From Clostridiales bacterium (GTDB lineage: Bacteria; Bacillota_A; Clostridia; Peptostreptococcales; Anaerovoracaceae): DNA of 9,743 nt. Shown piece after piece: positions 1 through 5,831 of this stretch. The translations under genes and the position numbers were made by a program. The stretch's first letter is position 1; each line of letters starts with the position of its first letter. A model generated the notes under the pieces. It was not told where the DNA came from and made no database searches. It saw only the letters and a list, made by a program, of their open reading frames with translations. The DNA lies in NCBI GenBank assembly GCA_012510935.1, contig JAAZHB010000043.1, forward strand, positions 1 through 9,743. The letters run 5' to 3'.

Positions 1-76
1 ATTCATGCTTGGTCGCGTAGGACTAAGTGCTGGATTTAGTTTTAAATAATGAAAGAAAAATATTTATATACGAGAG

Positions 77-81
77 GGAGG
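77..81 (+). promoter_or_regulatory. Ribosome binding site deciding the DUF169 start
   Basis: GGAGG within a purine-rich tract (74-83), 8 bases before the ATG at 90. No comparable site precedes the in-frame ATG at 27, so the shorter start is chosen. Confidence 0.75.
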
Positions 82-89
82 GGCGAGAA

Positions 90-833
90 ATGCCTTTTAA
101 AAGCAACAAAATTACATATGGACTTCCAAATGATGAGTATGACAGTAAGTTTATTGCAGATGTTACTGCTGACTTAAACGAAGTTCTTCCAATGCAGCAT
201 TCTTTTGTTGGAGTGAAATTTTATTTTGACAAGGAATCTTATGATAATTGCGAGCTAGAAGAAATCAATGCAAAAACAGCTTATTGTGTTATGGTAAAAG
301 GGGCGGCAGACGGAAGGCCAAATAAATCACGCTTGGAGCATCATAATTGTGATGGCGCAACAACAGCTCTTGCATTAGAAGATAGTACAGAACGAATTGA
401 AAATGGAGCTGAATATTTCTCGTACAATCTATATCAATCACAAGCGGCAGCCAGAAGACTGAGAAGCAGTATTGTCAGCTTGCATAGTGAAATGCCAAAA
501 ACATATGGGATTGGTCTTTGTGCCCTTCAGGACTGCAAAGAGCAACCAGACATAATTATTGGCATTGTAAACGCATATCAGACGATGAGACTTTTGCAAG
601 GATATGAGTATAAAACAGGAAAAAAGCCTAATATTAATATGGGTGCAATGCAGGCAATGTGTTCAGAATTATCGGCATATCCGTATAAAAGCGGCGAAAT
701 AAATGTGAGTGTATTTTGCCCAAGCACAAGATTCCTGTGCAAATGGGAAGAATCAGAGATGGGAATAGGAATTCCTTTTGAAAAATATGAAGAGCTAGTA
801 AGAGGTGTAATTGCAACAGTGCCATCATATTAA
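90..833 (+). CDS. DUF169 family protein
   Basis: A 247-residue soluble protein that I place in the DUF169 family (Pfam PF02596), whose function is not known. Family-like segments are VGVKFYF near residues 40-46, a block from YCVMVKGAADGRPNK (65-79) to CDGATTALALE (87-97) with Cys66 and Cys87, PDIIIGIVNAYQTMRLLQGYEY (153-174), and the C-terminal run from SAYPY (195-199) to GIGIPFEKYEELVRG (225-239). No signal peptide or membrane segment is visible. The frame stays open to an ATG at 27, but the ATG at 90 is preferred: it follows a strong GGAGG (77-81) at 8-base spacing, and DUF169 similarity begins only after it. It is followed by a strong terminator and convergent to the transporter operon, so it is probably the last or only gene of its transcript. 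Family assignment is fairly sure; role unknown. Confidence 0.85.
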   Translation: MPFKSNKITYGLPNDEYDSKFIADVTADLNEVLPMQHSFVGVKFYFDKESYDNCELEEINAKTAYCVMVKGAADGRPNKSRLEHHNCDGATTALALEDSTERIENGAEYFSYNLYQSQAAARRLRSSIVSLHSEMPKTYGIGLCALQDCKEQPDIIIGIVNAYQTMRLLQGYEYKTGKKPNINMGAMQAMCSELSAYPYKSGEINVSVFCPSTRFLCKWEESEMGIGIPFEKYEELVRGVIATVPSY

Positions 834-848
834 TAAGAATTATCAAAA

Positions 849-887
849 CAACAGCTCCCGCTAAACGCGGGAGCCGTTGCCTTTTTT
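849..887 (+). terminator. Rho-independent terminator after the DUF169 gene
   Basis: The stem pairs CAAC (849-852) with GTTG (876-879) and GCTCCCGC (854-861) with GCGGGAGC (867-874), with one A/C mismatch between them and a 5-base loop (862-866). It is followed by CC and six T (882-887), starting 15 bases after the stop codon. Read on the minus strand, the same hairpin is followed by TTTTGAT, so it may also end the convergent operon that stops at 950. Confidence 0.92.
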
Positions 888-949
888 GGTAATGAAAGTA
901 ATTAATAATATGGATTTGAACATTTATACTAATAATTCAAATGGTAAAC

Positions 950-2125
950 TTATTTTGCCGAAGACTTCTTAGCAATTACAAGTGCAACAAGAAGTATGAT
1001 GACTGTAATTCCGGCACCAATATAGAATGCCAGCTGGTTCTCGTTGTGCCCATTTCCCAGAGCATATATTACTGGGTTAAACACATATGGGCAAAGGAAC
1101 TGCGCAAGATTCTGAGCGCACATTGTCAACGCGATTGCCATACCTGATGCTTCTAGTGGAACTGACCCTGCTGATGCAACAATGATACATGGCATACATA
1201 TTGACAGACCAACACCAAATAGAAAGGCGCCGATATAAATCATTACCATTGCATTAGCGCAGCCAATCACAACATAGGAAATTGCTATTAATGCAAGGCC
1301 GCAAGAGAGCGTATAACTCTTTGTTCTAGAAGCGAGCTTGCCATATACAAGGCCTAAGAGGAAACCACCTACAGCAAAGAATGCCATGGTATTGCCGGAC
1401 TGAGTTGCTGTTCCAAGCGATTTCTCACTTACGATAAATGCTGTATATACTGAGAAAACCTGCCCACCGATAAATAGCGCAAACATTGTGAATGCGATTC
1501 CCCATGCGGCTTTCGTTAGCTTTGCACGAGGCTTAGCCATTTGCTTTTCTTTAGCGTCGCTAGCAGAAGCTCCCTTTGGACTAACATTAGGAAGACATAC
1601 TATAACAAGCACCAAAGAAATTACTGCAAGCAAGTGCACAGCGAAAGCTTTCTCCCACGAAGAAGTTGCAAGCCAACCTCCACAGAATACCATCAGAGCG
1701 CAGCCCAGCATTTGAGCGGATGTTGATGTTCCTTGGACCTTCTCTCTTTCGGCGCCTTCGAAGTTTTCAGCAACGAGGGCCGAGGATACAGGCTGGATTA
1801 TTCCAATTCCTATTCCAAGCACTCCTCTGAAGAGAAGAATCAATCCTAGAGAGCCGCACATCATAGGCGCAAGCCCTCCGATAAGGAATAAAATGCATCC
1901 TATAATTGCTATATGCTTTTTTGAAATATAATCCATTAGCTTGCCAACCAACAGTGTGGTTGGGATTACAACCAGACAAGGAATAGAAATTATATTTTGC
2001 ACCATTGTCTGTGAAGCGTCTGGGAAGCTCGCGCCAATTGTTGCAAGAGCACCCGACACACCTATGACTCCCATCATTAGGAGTGAAATACCATATATAC
2101 CGATTTTGACTCTATTCTTATTCAT
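950..2125 (-). CDS. MFS family transporter
   Basis: A 391-residue membrane protein with the length and about twelve hydrophobic segments expected of the major facilitator superfamily, split by a hydrophilic central loop at about residues 180-205. GKLMDYISKK (61-70) sits at the loop between helices 2 and 3 where MFS motif A is found, and FRGVLGIGIGIIQPVSSALVAENF (99-122) resembles helix 4 and the following loop. Start: ATG at 2125 with GGAGGGA (2131-2137) five bases upstream. It lies 32 bases after the aldehyde dehydrogenase stop, so it is the third gene of that operon. The substrate cannot be read from the sequence; uptake of a precursor or export of the product of the two enzymes is inferred from context only. 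A drug-efflux role is also possible because the upstream regulator resembles AcrR. Confidence 0.88.
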   Translation of the reverse strand: MNKNRVKIGIYGISLLMMGVIGVSGALATIGASFPDASQTMVQNIISIPCLVVIPTTLLVGKLMDYISKKHIAIIGCILFLIGGLAPMMCGSLGLILLFRGVLGIGIGIIQPVSSALVAENFEGAEREKVQGTSTSAQMLGCALMVFCGGWLATSSWEKAFAVHLLAVISLVLVIVCLPNVSPKGASASDAKEKQMAKPRAKLTKAAWGIAFTMFALFIGGQVFSVYTAFIVSEKSLGTATQSGNTMAFFAVGGFLLGLVYGKLASRTKSYTLSCGLALIAISYVVIGCANAMVMIYIGAFLFGVGLSICMPCIIVASAGSVPLEASGMAIALTMCAQNLAQFLCPYVFNPVIYALGNGHNENQLAFYIGAGITVIILLVALVIAKKSSAK

Positions 2126-2157
2126 TTCATTCCCTCCGGAACTTTCGTCTGCAGGCT

Positions 2158-3546
2158 TTAGAACTCGGCATCACCATTCCAGATTGAATCGTGGTTAGGA
2201 ACCTCGCTCTCAGGATAGACATATGCAACCCTTGAGATGTTGATAAGATCCTCATAGCCAAGGTTCTCTGAAATTGAGCAACCAGCCCATGAACCGCAAC
2301 CTAGTGTAGCTGTTGGAACAAGTCCGTTAGCTAGTGCAGGATTTGCGCTGAATACACCAGGGCAGTTAACAAGAAGTCTGGATACTGGTAGAGTTTCTGC
2401 AGCCTTCTCAACAAGAGCTTCGTTGTTTGAATGTATTACAGATGAGTGACCAGCACCTTCTGCGTAAAGGTTTGCCTTCGCAATCTGAATTGCTTCGTTC
2501 ACATCTTCGCACTCAATATGAACTGCGAGAGGTACCATTTTCTCTCTTGCAAGAGGCTCATCTTTTCCATACTTATCAATCTTAACAACGATAATAGATG
2601 TATCTTCTGGAATATCAAGACCTGCCATTTTTGCGATATCCTGAACATCCTGTCCAACAGGTTTGCCGTTAATCTTGCCATAGCCTTCTGGGAAAAGAAG
2701 CTCTCTTACCTTGTCACGCTCTTCGTCGTTATCAATGTAGTAAACCTTGTTCTCCTTCATGATGTCTACAATCTTCTTGGAGATTGACTTTGGTGTAATA
2801 AATGATCTGTTGCAAGCACAGATAATACCATTGTCGAAGCTACATCCGAAAATTGTCTCTTGTACAGCTTTCTCAAGATTGTCATATTCTGGGTCAAAAA
2901 TTGTCTGCGAGTTGCCAGGGCCTACGCCGTATGCAGGCTTTCCGCTCGAGTAAGCAGCCTTAACCATGTTAACTCCGCCAGTTCCAAGCACTGTATCTGA
3001 TGCAGCCATAATAAGCTGGGTAAGCTCGATATTTGGTTCTTCAACATATTGGAAAATATTGTCTGGAGCACCTGCCTCCTTTAGTGCCTTGTTGAAAATC
3101 TCACATGTATGAACAGTTGATTTTCTAGCGCGTGGGTGAGGAGAGCAAAGTATTACATTTCTTCCCTTTAGAGCATATACGCCATTGAAAAGAATAGTGA
3201 TATTAGGGTTTGTTGTTGGGATAACGCATGAAATGATTCCCTTAGGATGTGCAACAAACTTTAGATGTCTCTTAGGGTCTTCTCCGATAACACCAACAGA
3301 CTTCTTACCTTTGATAGCATACCAAACGCCGTCAGGTGAGCCGGAGTTCTTAGCAATTTTGGAAGGAACATTGCCTAGTCCGGTCTCTTCAACAGCTTCT
3401 TCTGATAGCTCCTCTGCGTGCGCAGCAAAAGCTTCACAGCAAACGCGGCATAATTCATCAATCTGCTCCTGTGAATATGACTCAAGCTCCGCTAGAGCTT
3501 TACGGCCATTTTCTACGAGTTTGTTAATTGTCGCTTGATTGTCCAT
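2158..3546 (-). CDS. CoA-acylating aldehyde dehydrogenase (SucD / sulfoacetaldehyde dehydrogenase / AdhE N-domain type)
   Basis: A 462-residue enzyme of the CoA-dependent aldehyde dehydrogenase group, expected to interconvert an acyl-CoA and its aldehyde with NAD(P)H in the cytoplasm. Visible hallmarks are PKGIISCVIPTTNP (101-114), the nucleotide-binding region LGTGGVNMVKAAYSSGKPAYGVGPGN (187-212), the catalytic cysteine Cys243 in FDNGIICACN (237-246; FDNG-ICASEQ in AdhE), and TLGCGSW...SISENL near the C-terminus. The N-terminus resembles Clostridium kluyveri SucD and has no extra amphipathic targeting peptide of the PduP kind, so nothing suggests microcompartment targeting. Start: ATG at 3546 with AAGGAGA (3553-3559) six bases upstream. 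It follows the iron alcohol dehydrogenase by 48 bases. Candidate substrates are succinyl-CoA/succinic semialdehyde, sulfoacetyl-CoA/sulfoacetaldehyde, or a short acyl-CoA; I cannot choose among them. Confidence 0.9.
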   Translation of the reverse strand: MDNQATINKLVENGRKALAELESYSQEQIDELCRVCCEAFAAHAEELSEEAVEETGLGNVPSKIAKNSGSPDGVWYAIKGKKSVGVIGEDPKRHLKFVAHPKGIISCVIPTTNPNITILFNGVYALKGRNVILCSPHPRARKSTVHTCEIFNKALKEAGAPDNIFQYVEEPNIELTQLIMAASDTVLGTGGVNMVKAAYSSGKPAYGVGPGNSQTIFDPEYDNLEKAVQETIFGCSFDNGIICACNRSFITPKSISKKIVDIMKENKVYYIDNDEERDKVRELLFPEGYGKINGKPVGQDVQDIAKMAGLDIPEDTSIIVVKIDKYGKDEPLAREKMVPLAVHIECEDVNEAIQIAKANLYAEGAGHSSVIHSNNEALVEKAAETLPVSRLLVNCPGVFSANPALANGLVPTATLGCGSWAGCSISENLGYEDLINISRVAYVYPESEVPNHDSIWNGDAEF

Positions 3547-3594
3547 ATCTTATCTCCTTATATTATATGGTTATAGCTAAATATGTGGTCGTGC

Positions 3595-4746
3595 TTATGC
3601 ATAAATTTTCTTAAGAATTTCTAGAGCATCTGCAGCAGTCATCTTCTTAGGGTTAAATACCTGGAAGAGTTCTTCTTCGATATTCTTAGCGACTTCTTCA
3701 AATCTGCTCTCGTCATAATCGAAATCCTTGATTGAAGGCATTCCGACCTTGTTATCACGGAAATCAATGATTGCATCCCTAGTAATTGCGCCGATTTCTT
3801 CTGGAGTCTCGTTGCCGTTAAATTTAGCACCTAGAAGTTCTCCAAGTCTCTGCGTTCTTTCAGGAATTACAGGCGCATTGTACTCGATTACATATGGCTC
3901 AGCTGCCATTACAGCAATACCATGAGGAACCTCGAAAAGTCCGCCAATAACATGACCGAATGAGTGCCCAGCATGTGTGTGTCCATATCCAAGCATCCAG
4001 CCGCCAACTGTTGAAGCGATTGCCATCTTACTTCTTGCTTCCATGTCATTACCGTCTTTTGCAGCTCTTGGAAGATACTCAACGCAAGTTCTTACGCCTT
4101 GTTCAACAAAGAAATCAACAAAGTCATTTGCGATATTTGTAACCATTCCTTCAGCACAGTGTGAGAAAGCATCAAGACCTGTCGCAATTGTTAGCTTTGG
4201 TGGCATGCCTTTCATAACATCTGGGTCAAGAATTGCATAGTCAGACATCGCATTTGTAGCAAGAATTGGATGCTTATTATGATCCTTGTCTGAAATAACC
4301 ATTCCGTCAGATACTTCGCTTCCTGTTCCAGCGGTAGTTGGAATTGTGATAAGACCAGGTGAAACATTCATCTTGGTGCTCATATCAATAAATCTTAGAA
4401 GAGGGCCTTCGTTGTATCTAAGCATATTAATTGCTTTTGCTGTATCAATAACACCGCCGCCTCCTACAGCAACAACGCAGTCACAACCCTGAGCCTTGCA
4501 CTCGTCAGCGCCGCTTTCGGCGATATCATCTGGTGGGTTAGGATGAACCTTATCAAATACATATCCCTTTACACCGCTTTTCTCTAGACTTGCCTGGACT
4601 CTGTCTATTAATCCTGTAGATACAATCCCCGGATCACAAACCACAAAAGGCTTCTTATATCCAGCTTCCACTACTAGTTCGCCGACCTGTTCAACGCTAC
4701 CGTTTCCGAAGAGCAACTTTACTCTTTGATAAAATTGAAAATCCAT
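3595..4746 (-). CDS. Iron-type (group III) alcohol dehydrogenase
   Basis: A 383-residue Fe-ADH, expected to interconvert an aldehyde and an alcohol with NAD(P)H. The N-terminal Rossmann part carries GGGGVIDTAKA (95-105), where most relatives read GGGS, and IPTTAGTGSE (135-144). The metal ligands by comparison with lactaldehyde reductase FucO are Asp192 and His196 (LDAFSH), His261 and His275 (VPHG); His265 is the extra conserved histidine. Start: the ATG at 4746 has a perfect AAGGAGG (4752-4758) five bases away. The in-frame ATG at 4770 would make that site part of the coding sequence and is rejected. First gene of the operon; its partner aldehyde dehydrogenase supplies or consumes the aldehyde. 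Alternatives in the family are 4-hydroxybutyrate dehydrogenase, sulfoacetaldehyde reductase and butanol-type dehydrogenase; the substrate is not determined by the sequence. Confidence 0.92.
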   Translation of the reverse strand: MDFQFYQRVKLLFGNGSVEQVGELVVEAGYKKPFVVCDPGIVSTGLIDRVQASLEKSGVKGYVFDKVHPNPPDDIAESGADECKAQGCDCVVAVGGGGVIDTAKAINMLRYNEGPLLRFIDMSTKMNVSPGLITIPTTAGTGSEVSDGMVISDKDHNKHPILATNAMSDYAILDPDVMKGMPPKLTIATGLDAFSHCAEGMVTNIANDFVDFFVEQGVRTCVEYLPRAAKDGNDMEARSKMAIASTVGGWMLGYGHTHAGHSFGHVIGGLFEVPHGIAVMAAEPYVIEYNAPVIPERTQRLGELLGAKFNGNETPEEIGAITRDAIIDFRDNKVGMPSIKDFDYDESRFEEVAKNIEEELFQVFNPKKMTAADALEILKKIYA

Positions 4747-4751
4747 TTCGT

Positions 4752-4758
4752 CCTCCTT
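4752..4758 (-). promoter_or_regulatory. Ribosome binding site deciding the alcohol dehydrogenase start
   Basis: AAGGAGG on the minus strand, five bases before the ATG at 4746. It lies downstream of the other possible ATG at 4770, which has no ribosome binding site of its own. Confidence 0.85.
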
Positions 4759-4762
4759 TTTT

Positions 4763-4780
4763 ACATACAATGATGTTTGT
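4763..4780. promoter_or_regulatory. Candidate TetR-family operator, proximal copy
   Basis: ACATAC, six bases, GTTTGT: an imperfect 18-bp palindrome with the same arm length and spacing as the perfect one at 4895-4912, sharing its first nine bases (ACATACAAT). It lies just downstream of the -10 box at 4788-4793, around the expected transcription start, where a bound repressor would block initiation. The half-site ACATACA also occurs in the known AcrR operator of Escherichia coli, and the upstream regulator is AcrR-like. The regulatory role is inferred. Confidence 0.45.
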
Positions 4781-4787
4781 TAATTGG

Positions 4788-4816
4788 ACTTTAGCATTGA
4801 GAAGATAAAAGGTCAA
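4788..4816 (-). promoter_or_regulatory. Promoter of the dehydrogenase-transporter operon (proximal)
   Basis: On the minus strand: -35 box TTGACC (4811-4816), a 17-base spacer, and -10 box TAAAGT (4788-4793). Transcription would start near 4781, about 35 bases before the alcohol dehydrogenase ATG. Confidence 0.6.
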
Positions 4817-4872
4817 TAATCGTTAAAAAAGAAACGAATTTAGAATAGTCATAGCGGTTTTGTGAGATGTTA

Positions 4873-4902
4873 GTTATAATATAATAATGAAAAAACATAC
4901 AA
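4873..4902 (-). promoter_or_regulatory. Second candidate promoter of the same operon (distal)
   Basis: On the minus strand: -35 box TTGTAT (4897-4902), an 18-base spacer, and -10 box TATAAC (4873-4878). The -35 lies wholly inside the perfect palindrome at 4895-4912. Weaker than the proximal promoter because AT-rich DNA yields such matches easily. Confidence 0.3.
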
Positions 4903-4912
4903 TTCAGTATGT
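4895..4912. promoter_or_regulatory. Candidate TetR-family operator, distal perfect copy
   Basis: ACATAC, six bases (AATTCA), GTATGT: a perfect inverted repeat with 6-bp arms, flanked by A runs. It is the better formed of two related sites in front of the operon. Because it is followed by T6 on the minus strand it could also be read as a very weak terminator, but the stem is short and AT-rich, so an operator is the better reading. Confidence 0.45.
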
Positions 4913-4954
4913 AAAAAATAGGAAGCAGACACAACCTCTTGTGAATCCGGACAT

Positions 4955-5030
4955 AAAAAAATCGGCTATGATTACAGTCTTTAAATTAGAGAATTGCACT
5001 AATTTAAAGACTGTAATCATAGCCGATTTT
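4955..5030 (-). terminator. Exceptionally long hairpin terminator after the TetR-family gene
   Basis: Arms 4958-4989 and 4999-5030 form a perfect 32-bp inverted repeat around a 9-base loop (4990-4998). On the minus strand the hairpin begins 28 bases after the regulator stop codon and runs into T7 (complement of 4955-4961), as expected for intrinsic termination. On the plus strand it is followed by only four T. The stem is far longer than usual for a terminator; see the findings. Confidence 0.75.
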
Positions 5031-5058
5031 GTGATTTATATATTTTTTGATTGTTTGA

Positions 5059-5655
5059 CTAGTCGATTAAGTTATCTAATGCGATGTGAAGGTAGAACTT
5101 AATCTGCTCCTCGCTGATTTCAACACCGATTGGAACATTCTTTGTGAGAAAGAGCCCTTCGAAAAGAAGATATACGCCTTTTGCGTGACTGTCGATGTCT
5201 ATGCCAGTAAGCCCATTCAACCTTACATGTATTTCGATTTCTTTTTCAATTGCCTTTAGGAGGTTTCTTTTCGTATTGCGAAGCTTTTCGTAAATAGGTA
5301 CAAACTCCTCTCGACCAATTGTGTATGTCATGGTCTTAAAGACAAAATCTACATATCTATTGTCGCCTAGTGACTTCCAGAAAATATGATTTAGTCTTTG
5401 CTCCAATGTCATATCTAAAGGGAGCGTGGTGAGATAGTCCGCAACATCACCTTTCTCGAGAGTCATATCTACAACCGCAGAATACAACTCCATTTTATTT
5501 TTGAAATGCCAATATATGGCACCGCGCGTAACGCCAGCTTGTTTAGCAACTGCCTCAAGCGAAGTTGCTGCAAATCCTTTCTCGAAAAAACAGTCAAACC
5601 CAGCATTTAATATATCTTGCTTAGTGATAAGCATATCTTCTTTAGTTTTTTTCAT
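5059..5655 (-). CDS. TetR/AcrR-family transcriptional regulator
   Basis: A 198-residue repressor-type protein. The N-terminal DNA-binding domain (about residues 8-58) has the TetR pattern: ITKQDILNAGFDCFFEKGFAATSLEAVAKQAGVTRGAIYWHFKNK, where RGAIYWHF is the end of the helix-turn-helix as in AcrR and TtgR, and AATS matches the so-called MAATS subgroup. The remaining residues form a helical ligand-binding and dimerisation domain that I cannot match to a ligand. Start: ATG at 5655, GGAGGG (5664-5669) eight bases upstream. It lies on the same strand as, and upstream of, the dehydrogenase-transporter operon, separated from it by a strong terminator, and has its own promoter at 5723-5751. It probably represses that operon, releasing it when a substrate or toxic compound binds; this is inferred from position and the operator-like palindromes. 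Confidence 0.92.
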   Translation of the reverse strand: MKKTKEDMLITKQDILNAGFDCFFEKGFAATSLEAVAKQAGVTRGAIYWHFKNKMELYSAVVDMTLEKGDVADYLTTLPLDMTLEQRLNHIFWKSLGDNRYVDFVFKTMTYTIGREEFVPIYEKLRNTKRNLLKAIEKEIEIHVRLNGLTGIDIDSHAKGVYLLFEGLFLTKNVPIGVEISEEQIKFYLHIALDNLID

Positions 5656-5722
5656 TACATCGACCCTCCGGACTTCCTAACTTTTCAAACTCCCATTTTG
5701 CGAAAAAATAAACACTGCTTTA

Positions 5723-5751
5723 AAGATACAATAAACATACACAAGTGTCAA
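5723..5751 (-). promoter_or_regulatory. Promoter of the TetR-family regulator
   Basis: On the minus strand: consensus -35 TTGACA (5746-5751), a 17-base spacer and -10 TATCTT (5723-5728). The spacer contains ACATACA on the plus strand (5735-5741), the same half-site as in the two operator-like palindromes of the target operon, which would fit autoregulation. The second half of the palindrome is not conserved here. Confidence 0.75.
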
Positions 5752-5793
5752 AATAGAACTTGTATTTTATTGATGTTAAAAATTGGGACCTAG

Positions 5794-5802
5794 TGCTATA
5801 AT
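5794..5802 (+). promoter_or_regulatory. Promoter of the CobW operon
   Basis: Extended -10 box: TGC followed by perfect TATAAT (5797-5802). No good -35 lies at the right distance (TGTTAA at 5774-5779 is a poor match), which is normal for TGn-extended promoters. Transcription would begin near 5808-5810, leaving a short leader. I find no palindrome of the Bacillus Zur type here. Confidence 0.65.
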
Positions 5803-5816
5803 ATTCTTTGCAAAAG

Positions 5817-5824
5817 AAAGGAAG
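5817..5824 (+). promoter_or_regulatory. Ribosome binding site deciding the CobW start
   Basis: AAAGGAAG, seven bases before the ATG at 5832. An in-frame TTG at 5808 lies at the predicted transcription start and cannot have a ribosome binding site, so it is rejected. Confidence 0.75.
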
Positions 5825-5831
5825 TGTAGAC

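Larger units (their letters stand above)
4747..5058. other. Intergenic control region of the dehydrogenase operon
   Basis: A gene-free stretch of 312 bases. It holds two candidate minus-strand promoters (4788-4816 and 4873-4902), two operator-like palindromes (4763-4780 and 4895-4912) and the long hairpin terminator of the regulator gene (4955-5030). The rest is AT-rich and shows nothing I can name. Confidence 0.7.

Noticed and set aside
2..49. Possible tail of an upstream plus-strand gene (about 15 codons ending in TAA at 47-49)
   Set aside because: Too short to recognise, and the other frames close nearby as well; a real gene end cannot be told from chance.
914..942. ATTTGAA-N15-TTCAAAT inverted repeat after the MFS gene as a terminator
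   Set aside because: The stem is AT-rich and short with a long loop and no T run on the minus strand; the GC-rich hairpin at 849-887 is the better candidate.
3480..3546. Microcompartment targeting peptide on the aldehyde dehydrogenase
   Set aside because: The N-terminus aligns directly with cytosolic SucD-type enzymes and has no extra amphipathic helix, and no shell protein genes are present.
4887..5102. A 71-codon plus-strand open frame after a TATAAT at 4875-4880
   Set aside because: It has no ribosome binding site, translates both arms of the 32-bp hairpin and runs into the antisense strand of the regulator gene, so it is most likely chance.
5656..5831. Zur box or metal riboswitch before the CobW operon
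   Set aside because: I looked for a palindrome of the Bacillus Zur type and for a structured leader; neither is present, and the leader is only about 22 bases long.
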